Shown piece after piece: positions 1-8,250 of a stretch of DNA of 64,000 nucleotides. The position numbers were made by a program, and so were the translations under genes. The first letter of the stretch is position 1. Each line of letters starts with the position of its first letter. A model generated the notes under the pieces. It searched no databases. It saw nothing but the letters and a program-made list of their open reading frames with translations, and was not told the DNA's origin. The stretch is taken from the NCBI RefSeq assembly GCF_900088535.1, contig NZ_LT578417.1:558001-622000 (forward strand), read 5' to 3'. This DNA is from Cyanobium sp. NIES-981. GTDB lineage: Bacteria > Cyanobacteriota > Cyanobacteriia > PCC-6307 > Cyanobiaceae.

Positions 1-150
1 AACCGCGATCTGGTGTTCATCGGCTACGCCCCGCAGCGCCACTGGGTGATGGGCATCTGGCTCGGCAACGACGACAACAGCCCCACCAGGGGCTCCAGTG
101 CCCTGGCCGCGGGCCTCTGGGGCGACATCATGCGAGCCACCAGTTCCTGA
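1..150 (+). CDS. Penicillin-binding protein (PBP1A-like), C-terminal fragment
   Basis: Only the last 49 codons are inside the window, read from base 1 in frame to a TGA at 148-150. The fragment contains VFIGYAPQRHWVMGIWLGND, the usual end of the transpeptidase domain of class A penicillin-binding proteins (family pattern FvGYTP..v.gVWlGnDd). These enzymes polymerise and cross-link peptidoglycan on the outer face of the cytoplasmic membrane. The catalytic serine and the glycosyltransferase domain lie outside the window, so class A rather than class B is an inference from the C-terminal pattern. The next gene starts 3 bases downstream, suggesting cotranscription. Confidence 0.75.
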   Translation, partial: NRDLVFIGYAPQRHWVMGIWLGNDDNSPTRGSSALAAGLWGDIMRATSS

Positions 151-153
151 GCG

Positions 154-1704
154 GTGAACAGCCGCACCCGCCTCTGGATTGCCGCCGGTGCGCTGCTGCT
201 GGCCCTGGTGGTGGTGGGCATGGTGCTGCAGGCCATCAACCAGCTGGTATGGCAGCTCAGCGCCATCCTTCCCTACGGGTTGGTGGGGCCCGTGGTGGTC
301 CTGCTGATGGCCGGGGCCGTGCTGCTGCTCGCCCAGCTGGCCTGGCCCTGGCTGCGCAGCCTCCGCACCGGCAGCCGATCGGGCAGCCTTCCTCCCCAGC
401 CCCCCCCTGCACCGGACAACCGCCGGGAGGCGGCGGCCCGCCAGCTGGAGGCGATCGACCAGACCCTCGAGCGGGTGCGGGATGCGGTGGAGCGGGAGGC
501 CCTGCGTCAGCAGCAGCAGCGGATGGCGGCGGAACTGGAGCGGGGCGATCTCGTGATCGTGGTGTTCGGCACCGGCTCAGCCGGCAAGACCTCCCTGATC
601 CGGGCGCTGCTGCGCCGGCTGGTGGGCCAGGTGGGTGCCCCGATGGGCGCCACCGGGCGCAGCAGCCGCTACCGGCTGCGGCTGCAGGGCCTGCAGCGGG
701 GAGTGTGGCTGGTGGACACCCCTGGAATCCTTGAGGCCGGCCGGGATGGCGCGGAGCGCGAACGGCTGGCCCGGGCCCAGGCCAGCCGGGCGGATCTGCT
801 GCTGCTGGTGGTGGATGGGGACCTGCGGGCCGCGGAGTACCAGGTGTTCGATGCACTGGCCGCCCTCGGCAAGCGGCTGCTGCTGGTGCTCAACAAGTGC
901 GATCTGCGCGGTGAGCAGGAGGAGCAGCGGCTGCTGGCGTTGCTGCGGCGCCGCTGCGGCACCAGGCTGGCGGCGGAGGATGTGATCCCCGCCAGCGCCT
1001 CCCCCCAGACCCTGCCGCTGCCGGGCGGCCAGCCCCACCAGCCCCCGCCGGAGGTGGAGCGGCTGCTGCTGAGGATCGCCGCCGTGCTCCATGCCGAAGG
1101 CGAGGAGCTGATCGCCGACAACCTGCTTCTGCAGTGCCGCCAGCTCGGCGAGGCGAGCCGGCAGCTGCTGGCGGAGCAGCGCCGCGGCGATGCGGCCCGC
1201 ATCGTGGACCGCTACATGTGGATCGGCGCTGGGGTGCTGGCGGTGACGCCCCTGCCCGGGATCGACCTGCTGGGGGCGGCGGCCGTCAATGCCCAGATGG
1301 TGGTGGAGATCGGCCGGGTCTACGGCGTCAGCCTCAGCCGCTCCACCGCCCAGGACCTGGCCCTCTCGGTGGGGCGCACCCTCGCCGGCCTCGGCCTGGT
1401 GAAGGGGGGCGTGAGCCTGCTCAGCGCGGCGCTCAGCCTTTCCCTGCCGGCGCTGCTGGTGAGCCGGGCCATCCAGGCGGTGAGCGCGGCCTGGCTCACC
1501 CGGGTGGCGGGGCAGAGCTTCATCACCTACTTCGAGCGGGACCAGGACTGGGGCGACGGCGGAATTCAGGATGTGGTGCAGCGGCACTACGACCTGGGCC
1601 GGCGGGACGGCGCGCTGCAGCAGTTCCTGGCGGTGGCCTTCAGGCGCGTGGTGGAACCGCTGCAGCAGAGAGACCGCCAGCTGCCCCCACGCCCGCGGGA
1701 CTGA
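154..1704 (+). CDS. Membrane-anchored GTPase with C-terminal DUF697 domain
   Basis: 516 residues from a GTG start placed 3 bases after the preceding stop. Two hydrophobic helices fill roughly residues 8-65, followed by a basic, Gln/Arg-rich linker. A GTPase domain follows: G1 GTGSAGKTS near residue 139, G3 DTPGI near 188, G4 NKCD near 247. The C-terminal part (about 350-490) has the hydrophobic DUF697 pattern seen in YcjF-like proteins and cyanobacterial slr1462-type GTPases. The role is unknown; membrane-associated GTP hydrolysis is inferred from the domains. The last 65 bases overlap the convergent small membrane gene on the other strand. Confidence 0.85.
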   Translation: MNSRTRLWIAAGALLLALVVVGMVLQAINQLVWQLSAILPYGLVGPVVVLLMAGAVLLLAQLAWPWLRSLRTGSRSGSLPPQPPPAPDNRREAAARQLEAIDQTLERVRDAVEREALRQQQQRMAAELERGDLVIVVFGTGSAGKTSLIRALLRRLVGQVGAPMGATGRSSRYRLRLQGLQRGVWLVDTPGILEAGRDGAERERLARAQASRADLLLLVVDGDLRAAEYQVFDALAALGKRLLLVLNKCDLRGEQEEQRLLALLRRRCGTRLAAEDVIPASASPQTLPLPGGQPHQPPPEVERLLLRIAAVLHAEGEELIADNLLLQCRQLGEASRQLLAEQRRGDAARIVDRYMWIGAGVLAVTPLPGIDLLGAAAVNAQMVVEIGRVYGVSLSRSTAQDLALSVGRTLAGLGLVKGGVSLLSAALSLSLPALLVSRAIQAVSAAWLTRVAGQSFITYFERDQDWGDGGIQDVVQRHYDLGRRDGALQQFLAVAFRRVVEPLQQRDRQLPPRPRD

Positions 1705-1882
1705 GCAGGGCAGCGGCCCCCGCGGGCATCGCCAGCCCGAAGGCCTCCGGAGGGGGAGGCTGCAGGGGGCCCCGGCTGTCCAGCACCAGGATCAGTCCCA
1801 GGTAGAGCACCCCCACCAGGATCGAGATGGCGCCGGTCACGATGGCCACCAGGCGGCCACGGCGGTTCGGGTCGGGGGTCAT
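1640..1882 (-). CDS. Small single-span membrane protein, unknown function
   Basis: 80 residues. After a short charged N-terminus (MTPDPNRRGR) there is one strong hydrophobic helix, LVAIVTGAISILVGVLYLGL, then a proline-rich segment (PLQPPPPEAFG) and a low-complexity Ala/Gly/Pro tail. The ATG at 1882 overlaps the stop of the upstream PLP decarboxylase as ATGA, so translation is probably coupled. I recall similar short proteins with the PPPPEAFG segment in other picocyanobacteria, which supports reality, but no function is known to me. The variable tail runs 65 bases into the end of the convergent GTPase gene. Confidence 0.7.
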   Translation of the reverse strand: MTPDPNRRGRLVAIVTGAISILVGVLYLGLILVLDSRGPLQPPPPEAFGLAMPAGAAALLSPAGVGAAGGLSAAAVPPRA

Positions 1883-3345
1883 GGCGAGGGAGAGGGCAGA
1901 GATCGGCAGTGGATCCCCTGCAGGGAAGCGGCCACCAGCGCGTGGAGCTGCTGAAGTTCCGCGACCGTGGTGTGGGGGTTCCCCAGCACCGCCTTGAGGT
2001 GGTGGCGTCCGCCATGCAGCGGCCGCGACAGCATCAGCTGGTGGTTCAGCAGCTGCTGGCGGGTGGTCTGACTCCAGCTGTCGGCCTCGGCCGCTGAAAG
2101 CCCCCGCGGTGTGAAGGCCAGCAGATGACAGGGCCCGCCCCTGACCTCCAGCTCCGGAAGCGAGGAGAGGAGAGCGTGCAGCACCCGTCGGCGCTGGATC
2201 GCTCCGTCCAGCACCGCCTCGATGCCGCCGAGCCCGAGCTGGCGCAGCCCGAGCCACAGCTTCAGGATGTCGGCGGGCCTGGTGCCCTGCAGGCCCCATT
2301 CACCGCCATGGCCGCCGCCCCAGCTGGGTTCCATGTAGGGCAGGCCGGTGCCGAACGCCTGCTCCAGGGCACCGGGCTGACGCAGCAGCAGCAGGGAGGA
2401 GGTCTTGGTGATGCCCAGCAGCTTCTGGGGGTTGATGGTGATCGAATCGGCCTGCTCCAGGCCCGCCACCCGATGACGGTGGCGGGGGCTGAGAGCGAAC
2501 ACGGCCCCGATCGCCCCATCCACATGCAGCCAGTGGCCGTGGCGCCGGCACAGGGCCGCCACGGGCTCGAGGGGGTCCACCGCCCCACGCACCGTGGTGC
2601 CAGCCGTGGCCACCACGGCGATCACGGGGGTGCCGGCGGCGCGCAGTGCCTCGAGCGCACGGTCCAGCTGGCTCACATCCATGCCACCATCCCGAGCGGT
2701 GGGGATGGCGTGCAGGGCCGTGGCCGGCAGGCCCATCACCGCCACGGCCTTGCGCAGCGACACATGGGCGTCGGCACTGGCCAGCACCACGGCCTCACTG
2801 CAGCAGCCCAGGCCGGCACGGTGGCGGGCCGTGACCAGGGCCATCAGGTTGGCCAGGGTGCCCCCGCTGGCGGCCACGCCACCGCTGACGTCCCCGAGAC
2901 CCAGTTGCCTGGCCAGCCAGGCCGCCAGATTGCGCTCCAGGCGGGAGAGGCTTGGCGAGAGCTCCTCAGCCAGAAGGTTGTTGTTGAGTCCGGCACAGAT
3001 CAGGTCGGCCGCGATGGAGGCCGGCAGGGGTGGGGGGTCGAGATGGGCCAGCGCACCGGGGTGGCTCGGGTTGTACGCCCCGTCCATCACCAGCTGCAGA
3101 TCGGCGAGCAGAGCGGCCTCATCCAACCCCCGGCGCTGGGGTTCCACCTCCGGCAGCACGCTGAGACCGGGCAGCGGCGAACGGCTCGCCGCCGACCCCA
3201 GCCAGGCGCAGAGCCGCTCACTGGCCTGCTCCAGGAACCGCTGCAGGCGAGCATCGGGGTGATCCGGGCTGGCAAAGGGCAGGGGCGGGAGCGCCCAGGG
3301 GGCAGGTGGCGCAGTTGCCAACGAAGGAGGCTCGGATGACACCAT
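1879..3345 (-). CDS. PLP-dependent group II amino-acid decarboxylase family protein
   Basis: 488 residues from the ATG at 3345 (a GTG two codons upstream is the alternative). Fold type I PLP enzyme of the glutamate / aromatic amino-acid / diaminobutyrate decarboxylase family. Visible features: SGGTLANLMAL substrate loop, HVDGAIGA (PLP-binding Asp), and TINPQKLLGI carrying the Schiff-base lysine where most relatives have DPHK. Asn-Pro-Gln instead of Asp-Pro-His makes it a divergent subgroup, so the substrate cannot be named. It is divergent from tadA and overlaps the next small membrane gene by ATGA. L-2,4-diaminobutyrate or aromatic amino-acid decarboxylation are candidates only. Confidence 0.85.
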   Translation of the reverse strand: MVSSEPPSLATAPPAPWALPPLPFASPDHPDARLQRFLEQASERLCAWLGSAASRSPLPGLSVLPEVEPQRRGLDEAALLADLQLVMDGAYNPSHPGALAHLDPPPLPASIAADLICAGLNNNLLAEELSPSLSRLERNLAAWLARQLGLGDVSGGVAASGGTLANLMALVTARHRAGLGCCSEAVVLASADAHVSLRKAVAVMGLPATALHAIPTARDGGMDVSQLDRALEALRAAGTPVIAVVATAGTTVRGAVDPLEPVAALCRRHGHWLHVDGAIGAVFALSPRHRHRVAGLEQADSITINPQKLLGITKTSSLLLLRQPGALEQAFGTGLPYMEPSWGGGHGGEWGLQGTRPADILKLWLGLRQLGLGGIEAVLDGAIQRRRVLHALLSSLPELEVRGGPCHLLAFTPRGLSAAEADSWSQTTRQQLLNHQLMLSRPLHGGRHHLKAVLGNPHTTVAELQQLHALVAASLQGIHCRSLPSPSP

Positions 3346-3377
3346 TCTCACTTGTGAGCCTGAAGCCTGGTTTCAGG

Positions 3378-3929
3378 ATGGCCGGGGCTGCCATGGGGCA
3401 TGGGATCGACACCGCGCAGGCCCGGTCCACCGGGTACGAACTGTGGATGCAGCGCCTGCTGCGCTGCGCCGCACGGGTGGGGGCGGAAGGTGAGATCCCT
3501 GTGGCCGCAGCCGTTCTCGATCAGGAGGGACGTTGCATTGGCTGGGGGAGCAACCGCCGGGAGCGCCTGCAGGATCCCCTGGGCCATGCCGAGCTCGTGG
3601 CGATCCGCCAGGCCAGCCGGGTTCTGGATGACTGGCGTCTGAACAGCTGCACCCTGCTGGTGACCCTGGAGCCCTGCCCGATGTGCGCGGGCGCTCTCGT
3701 GCAGGCCAGGCTCGGCACCCTGGTGTTTGCAGCCCCAGATCCCAAGCGCGGTGCCGTCGGTGGCTGCCTCGATCTGGTGAACCACGCCAGCGCCCATCAC
3801 CACATGCGGGTGATCAGCGGCGTGGCGGCGGATCAGGCCGGGGAGCTGTTGAGCGGATGGTTCAGACGGCGACGGCGGCCGACGTCCGGGAGGTGGCTCC
3901 AGGCCGGAAGGCTGGGAGCTCCGTCCTGA
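3378..3929 (+). CDS. tadA: tRNA adenosine(34) deaminase TadA
   Basis: Cytidine/deoxycytidylate deaminase fold enzyme that converts A34 to inosine in tRNA-Arg(ACG). With the start at 3378 the protein has 183 residues. The zinc site is complete: HAE (His70, Glu72) and PCPMCAGA (Cys100, Cys103). The frame stays open to 3306, but those starts would run across the divergent decarboxylase start; ATG 3378 or ATG 3393 fits family length best. The C-terminus is rich in Arg/Gly. Its last 68 bases overlap the convergent aminotransferase gene. Confidence 0.9.
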   Translation: MAGAAMGHGIDTAQARSTGYELWMQRLLRCAARVGAEGEIPVAAAVLDQEGRCIGWGSNRRERLQDPLGHAELVAIRQASRVLDDWRLNSCTLLVTLEPCPMCAGALVQARLGTLVFAAPDPKRGAVGGCLDLVNHASAHHHMRVISGVAADQAGELLSGWFRRRRRPTSGRWLQAGRLGAPS

Positions 3930-5055
3930 ACAGCTCAAGCAGGCGGTCCACATTCTCCGGCCGGCTGTTGAAGCCCATCAGGCCGATCCGCCAGACCTTG
4001 CCGGCCAGGGCCCCCAGGCCACCGCCCACCTCAATGCCGTGCTGGTTGAGCAGATGGAGCGAGAAGGCCTTGCCATCCACACCTTCAGGGATCCGCACCG
4101 TGGTGAGGGTGGGCAGGCGCAGGTGTTCCGGGGCGTGAAGCTCCAGCCCCAGCTCCTCGAGGCCAGCCCACAGCCGCTCGGCATTGCGCTGGTGGCGGGC
4201 CCAGGCGTTCTCCAGACCCTCCTCGGCCAGAAGTCGCAGCGCCTCGCGCATGCCGAAGTTCATGTTCACCGGCGCGGTGTGGTGGTACACCCGGTCGCTG
4301 CCCCAGTACTGATTCAGCAGGGTGACATCGAGGTACCAGTTCGGCACCTTGTCACGGCGCCGCTCCATTTTGGCTTCGGCGCGGGGGCCCATGGTGAAGG
4401 GTCCGAGCCCCGGCGGACAGCTCAGGCCCTTCTGGCTGCAGCTGTAGGCGAGATCCACCTGCCAGGCATCGAGGTGCACGGGCACGGCACCGAGGGAGGT
4501 CACGGTGTCGAGCAGCAGCAGACAGTTGTGCTGGCGGCAGATTTCACCGATTCCCTCCATCGGCTGGCGGATGCCGGTGGAGGTTTCGGCGTGCACCATG
4601 GCCAGCACGGCCGGGCGATGCTCCTTCACCGCCGCCTCGATCTCCTCGAGGCTGAAGGCCTCGCCCCAGGGGCGTTCAATCGTCACCACCTCGGCGCGGT
4701 AGCGGCCGGCCATGTCCACCAGACGCAGGCCGAAATAGCCCTTCACCGCCACGAGCACTTTGTCCCCCGGCTCGAGGGTGTTGGCCAGGGTGGCCTCCAT
4801 GGCCGCACTGCCGGTGCCGCTCATCGGGATCGTGAGGCGGTTGTCGGTCTGCCAGGCGTAGCGGAGCAGCTCCTGCACCTCGCCCATCAACTCCACGTAG
4901 AGGGGGTCGAGATGGCCGATCGGCGTGCGGGCCAGCGCCTGCAGCACCGTGGGGTGGGCGTTCGAGGGGCCGGGCCCCAGCAGCAGCCGATCGGGAGTGG
5001 CGATGGGCCCGAGGGCGCGGCGGTGGGCGTTGTTGACGGGGTGCGGCGCGGACAA
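3862..5055 (-). CDS. Alanine/serine-glyoxylate aminotransferase family (class V)
   Basis: 397 residues, full length for the family. Fold type I PLP enzyme: GTGSAAMEA cofactor loop near residue 80, LLLDTVTSLG with the PLP-binding Asp near 183, and SCSQKGLSCPPG with the Schiff-base lysine at 209. The SQK..SCPPG pattern is typical of alanine-, serine- and purine-nucleotide-type glyoxylate aminotransferases. In cyanobacteria this enzyme converts photorespiratory glyoxylate to glycine in the cytoplasm; homologues (sll1559 type) were long mislabelled as a soluble hydrogenase 42-kDa subunit. The exact amino donor cannot be read from sequence. Confidence 0.9.
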   Translation of the reverse strand: MSAPHPVNNAHRRALGPIATPDRLLLGPGPSNAHPTVLQALARTPIGHLDPLYVELMGEVQELLRYAWQTDNRLTIPMSGTGSAAMEATLANTLEPGDKVLVAVKGYFGLRLVDMAGRYRAEVVTIERPWGEAFSLEEIEAAVKEHRPAVLAMVHAETSTGIRQPMEGIGEICRQHNCLLLLDTVTSLGAVPVHLDAWQVDLAYSCSQKGLSCPPGLGPFTMGPRAEAKMERRRDKVPNWYLDVTLLNQYWGSDRVYHHTAPVNMNFGMREALRLLAEEGLENAWARHQRNAERLWAGLEELGLELHAPEHLRLPTLTTVRIPEGVDGKAFSLHLLNQHGIEVGGGLGALAGKVWRIGLMGFNSRPENVDRLLELFRTELPAFRPGATSRTSAAVAV

Positions 5056-5183
5056 AAGCCTGAGGGCGTGGGAAGGGGATAGGGATGGGGAGCGCGGCGG
5101 CCGGCCCAGGAGCGGCTGATGGAAGGGCCTCGTGCCCGTTCCGCGCTGCTGCAGCCTACGTAGCGGGGATGACCCGGGGTTGT

Positions 5184-5714
5184 TCAGCGGGTCCGTACAT
5201 CGCTGGCGGCGAGGCCCCGGCAGAGATGCTCGAACGGAGGGCGCACCACGGCGGCCAGGGCTGCTGGGTCGCTGACACCCTCGGCACCCAGCATCTCGCA
5301 GACCACATCCGCGAGCAGGGCGATGCTGCGCACCGTGGGGCCGGTGGGCACCCCCAGGCTCTTGTAGGTGTCATCCAGCCCGTTCAACACCCGCTCGTTG
5401 AGGATGGTGGCGTCGGCGGCCACCAGGGCGTAGCTGGCGTAGCGGAGGAAATAGTCCATGTCCCGCAGACAGGCGGACAGCCGGCGGGTGGTGTAGGCGT
5501 TGCCGCCGGGCAGGATCAGCTCGGGATCATCGAGCCAGAGGCGCTGGGAGGCCTCCCGCACGATGCTGGCGGCTTCCCGGTTGATGAGCTCCACGGCCTT
5601 CAGCCGCAGCTCCGCTTCCGCGAAGTACGCCGTGATGCGATCGATGGCCTCGCGGTCGAGATAGCGGCCCAGCTGGTCGTAGCGGCCGATCAGACCGGTG
5701 ATGGCATCGCGCAT
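5184..5714 (-). CDS. apcF: Allophycocyanin beta-18-type phycobilisome core subunit
   Basis: 176 residues from ATG 5714; the frame extends to a GTG at 5735, but ApcF/ApcB proteins start with M-R/Q-DA, so the ATG is preferred. Phycobiliprotein fold with the PGGNAYTTRR loop, Cys82 in LSACLRDMDYFLRYASYALV as phycocyanobilin attachment site, and NERVLNGLDDTYKSLGVPTG. The combination NAYTTRR plus PTGPTVRSI matches ApcF better than ApcB. ApcF sits in the core cylinder next to ApcE and helps pass energy to photosystem II. It is slightly longer than usual at the C-terminus. Confidence 0.87.
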   Translation of the reverse strand: MRDAITGLIGRYDQLGRYLDREAIDRITAYFAEAELRLKAVELINREAASIVREASQRLWLDDPELILPGGNAYTTRRLSACLRDMDYFLRYASYALVAADATILNERVLNGLDDTYKSLGVPTGPTVRSIALLADVVCEMLGAEGVSDPAALAAVVRPPFEHLCRGLAASDVRTR

Positions 5715-5836
5715 GGCTTGGGAGATTCGACGCACCTGGCGCGGAAGCTAGCACTTGCAACCCGCCAGATCCCAGGCCTGCGGTGCGATCTGGCGGATTT
5801 GAGAGAAACAGTTACGCAAACCCGGGCAGCCATTTG

Positions 5837-5879
5837 GTTACGAGGGCTACAGGGTGCTGGCCGGGCAGCTCCGTACCGT
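5837..5879 (+). promoter_or_regulatory. Candidate NtcA-activated promoter of glnA
   Basis: GTTACGAGGGCTAC at 5837-5850 fits the NtcA box GTA-N8-TAC with one mismatch (GTT-N8-TAC). A -10-like TACCGT (TAN3T) lies at 5874-5879, 23 bases after the box, which is the spacing of class II NtcA-activated promoters. There is no obvious -35 element, as expected where NtcA replaces it. The ATG of glnA follows 43 bases after the -10. NtcA control of glnA is established in other cyanobacteria; here it is inferred from sequence and position. Confidence 0.7.
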
Positions 5880-5922
5880 CCGCACACGCCGGCCCCGGGG
5901 CGGCACTCCATCTGTTTTCGTC

Positions 5923-7341
5923 ATGGCCCAGACAGCCCAGGACGTCCTCCGTCAGATCCAGGACGAAGGAATTGAGCTGATTGACCTCAAGTTCGTCGAC
6001 CTGCACGGCAAATGGCAGCACCTCACGGTGTGCAAGGAGCTGATCGATGAAGACGCCTTCACCAGCGGTGTGGCGTTCGACGGCTCCTCCATCCGCGGCT
6101 GGAAGGCGATCAACGAGTCGGACATGGCCATGGTGCCCGATCCGAAGACCGCCTGGATCGACCCCTTCTACAGCCACAAGACCCTCAGCCTGATCTGCTC
6201 GATCCAGGAGCCCCGCAGCGGCCAGCCCTACGGCCGCTGTCCCCGGGCCCTGGCCCAGAAGGCCCTGGAGTACCTGGGTTCCACCGGCATTGCCGACACC
6301 GCCTATTTCGGTCCGGAGCCGGAATTCTTCGTCTTCGACGACGTGCGCTACACCTCCGGCAGTGGCAGCAGCTTCTACAGCGTCGATTCGATCGAGGCGC
6401 CCTGGAACACCGCCCGTCTCGAGGAGGGCGGCAACCTCGCCTACAAGATCCAGCTGAAGGAGGGCTACTTCCCGGTGTCGCCGAACGACACCCTGCAGGA
6501 CATGAGGACCGAGATGATCCTCACGATGGCCTCCCTGGGGGTGCCGATCGAGAAGCACCACCACGAGGTGGCCACGGCCCAGCACGAGCTGGGCATGAAG
6601 TTCGCCGAGCTGATCAGCGCGGCGGACAACGTGATGATCTACAAGTACGTGGTCCGCAACGTCGCCAGGAAATACGGCAAGACGGCCACGTTCATGCCCA
6701 AGCCCGTGTTCGCCGACAACGGCAGCGGCATGCACGTGCACCAGAGCCTGTGGAAAGCCGGCAACCCCCTCTTCTTCGGTGAGGGCACCTACGCCAACCT
6801 CTCCCAGACAGCCCGCTGGTACATCGGCGGCCTGCTCAGGCACGCCCCCAGCTTCCTGGCCTTCACCAACCCCACCACCAACAGCTACAAGCGGCTGGTG
6901 CCCGGGTTCGAAGCCCCGGTGAACCTGGTGTATTCGCAGGGCAACCGCTCGGCCGCCGTGCGCATTCCCCTCACCGGGCCGAGCCCGAAGGCCAAGCGCC
7001 TCGAGTTCCGCTCCGGCGATGCGCTCTCGAACCCCTACCTGGGCTTCGCCGCCATGCTGATGGCCGGCATCGATGGCATCAAGAACCAGATCGATCCGGG
7101 CGATGGCACCGACGTGGACCTGTTCGAGCTCAGCGCCGATGAGCTGGCCAGGATTTCCACCGTGCCGGCGTCGTTGAACGGTGCGCTTGAGGCCCTCGAT
7201 GCCGATAAGCACTACCTGATGGAGGGTGGGGTGTTCTCCGAAGACTTCATCGACAACTGGATCGCCCTCAAATACGAGGAGGTGCAGCAGCTGCGGCAGC
7301 GTCCCCATCCGCACGAATTCGTGATGTACTACGACGCCTGA
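5923..7341 (+). CDS. glnA: Glutamine synthetase type I
   Basis: 472 residues from ATG 5923 ([16 protein letters not shown]); the open frame extends upstream only through the promoter region. Catalyses ATP-dependent glutamate plus ammonium to glutamine, the entry point of the GS-GOGAT cycle, as a cytoplasmic dodecamer. Visible family motifs: DGSSIRGW near the N-terminus, [10 protein letters not shown] metal-binding segment, [13 protein letters not shown]/glutamate site, and [12 protein letters not shown]. Length matches cyanobacterial GlnA. No Shine-Dalgarno is visible. No gif (inactivating factor) gene is in the window. Confidence 0.97.
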   Translation: MAQTAQDVLRQIQDEGIELIDLKFVDLHGKWQHLTVCKELIDEDAFTSGVAFDGSSIRGWKAINESDMAMVPDPKTAWIDPFYSHKTLSLICSIQEPRSGQPYGRCPRALAQKALEYLGSTGIADTAYFGPEPEFFVFDDVRYTSGSGSSFYSVDSIEAPWNTARLEEGGNLAYKIQLKEGYFPVSPNDTLQDMRTEMILTMASLGVPIEKHHHEVATAQHELGMKFAELISAADNVMIYKYVVRNVARKYGKTATFMPKPVFADNGSGMHVHQSLWKAGNPLFFGEGTYANLSQTARWYIGGLLRHAPSFLAFTNPTTNSYKRLVPGFEAPVNLVYSQGNRSAAVRIPLTGPSPKAKRLEFRSGDALSNPYLGFAAMLMAGIDGIKNQIDPGDGTDVDLFELSADELARISTVPASLNGALEALDADKHYLMEGGVFSEDFIDNWIALKYEEVQQLRQRPHPHEFVMYYDA

Positions 7342-7400
7342 ATTCCATTCCTGTTCTGCCCCGGATCCCTGGCCTGGCGCCGTTCCCTCAGCCCCCGCGG

Positions 7401-8219
7401 GTGCTCGAGGGTCCTGCGCTGGAGCACTGCCTGGCCCCTCTGAGCTTCGACTGTGACGCCCTGGTGGAGGGGTCCTCACTCCGCAGGAAGGCCTGCCAGC
7501 AGCTGCGGCGCCATGGGCTGCTGCTGCTGCGCCGTGCGGTCGACGCGCAACGGATGGAGGCGCTGGCTGAGGTGGAGCATTCCGCCTGGCGCCATGCGTC
7601 CCAGGGTTCAGCGGGCGACAGGAACGCTCCGGTGCTGCTCAACCGCGGCCAGGAACGGGCGATCCGCGGCTACCGCAGGCTGGTGGCGGCCAGGAAAGCC
7701 GTGATCAGCATCCGAGCCAATGAGGACAACGGGATGCTGGATGTGTTCCATCCCGAGCGACTCGAACCCCACCTCCACGACCTGGTGGTGACCTCCCTGC
7801 GGGAACCCCTGGTCACCGCTCTGCTCGAGCAGGCCTTCGCCACGCCCTTTCACGTGCGGGCCCGCAACCTGTACGTGAACCGCGGGGTCACCAGCACCCG
7901 GGGGTTCCACACCGACGGCGGCGGCATCAAGGCGAAGGCCTTTCTCTATCTCTCGGACGTCGAGAGCCTCGCCGAAGGCCCCTTCTGCTACGTGCCTGGC
8001 TCCCATCGGCGCCCCTGGCTGCGCTGGCTGAACCGGGGGCTGTTCCGCGGCAGGGGCGTGAGGCGGGATGACTGCCCATGGCTGCCCCTGCAGAGGGCGC
8101 TGCCGGTGTTCTGCGCTGCTGGCGACATGGTGGTGGCCATGCAGCATGGGGTCCACCGCGGTCTGCCCCAGCAGCCCACGGCGGAGCGGACGGTGCTGCT
8201 GAGCATGCTGCAGCCCTGA
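7401..8219 (+). CDS. Phytanoyl-CoA dioxygenase (PhyH)-like 2-oxoglutarate/Fe(II) oxygenase
   Basis: 272 residues from a GTG start. The double-stranded beta-helix core is recognisable: FHTDGG gives the iron ligands His170 and Asp172, KAFLYLSDVE follows, CYVPGSHRRPW is the typical PhyH segment, and QHGVHRGLP supplies the distal His (about 252) with Arg263 for 2-oxoglutarate. Such enzymes hydroxylate lipids, amino acids or natural products; the substrate here is unknown. It follows glnA by 59 bases but is not a known nitrogen gene, and converges on an FkbM methyltransferase, suggesting a small accessory pair. Confidence 0.75.
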   Translation: MLEGPALEHCLAPLSFDCDALVEGSSLRRKACQQLRRHGLLLLRRAVDAQRMEALAEVEHSAWRHASQGSAGDRNAPVLLNRGQERAIRGYRRLVAARKAVISIRANEDNGMLDVFHPERLEPHLHDLVVTSLREPLVTALLEQAFATPFHVRARNLYVNRGVTSTRGFHTDGGGIKAKAFLYLSDVESLAEGPFCYVPGSHRRPWLRWLNRGLFRGRGVRRDDCPWLPLQRALPVFCAAGDMVVAMQHGVHRGLPQQPTAERTVLLSMLQP

Positions 8220-8250
8220 GGCGGCAGTTCCTGCCGGGGATGGGTGGGCA

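Noticed and set aside
5851-5922. A glutamine riboswitch (glnA RNA) in the leader of glnA
   Set aside because: The leader lacks the conserved GGAAGTAGG-type core. A GAAGTAGG string near 39762 is inside dnaE coding sequence.
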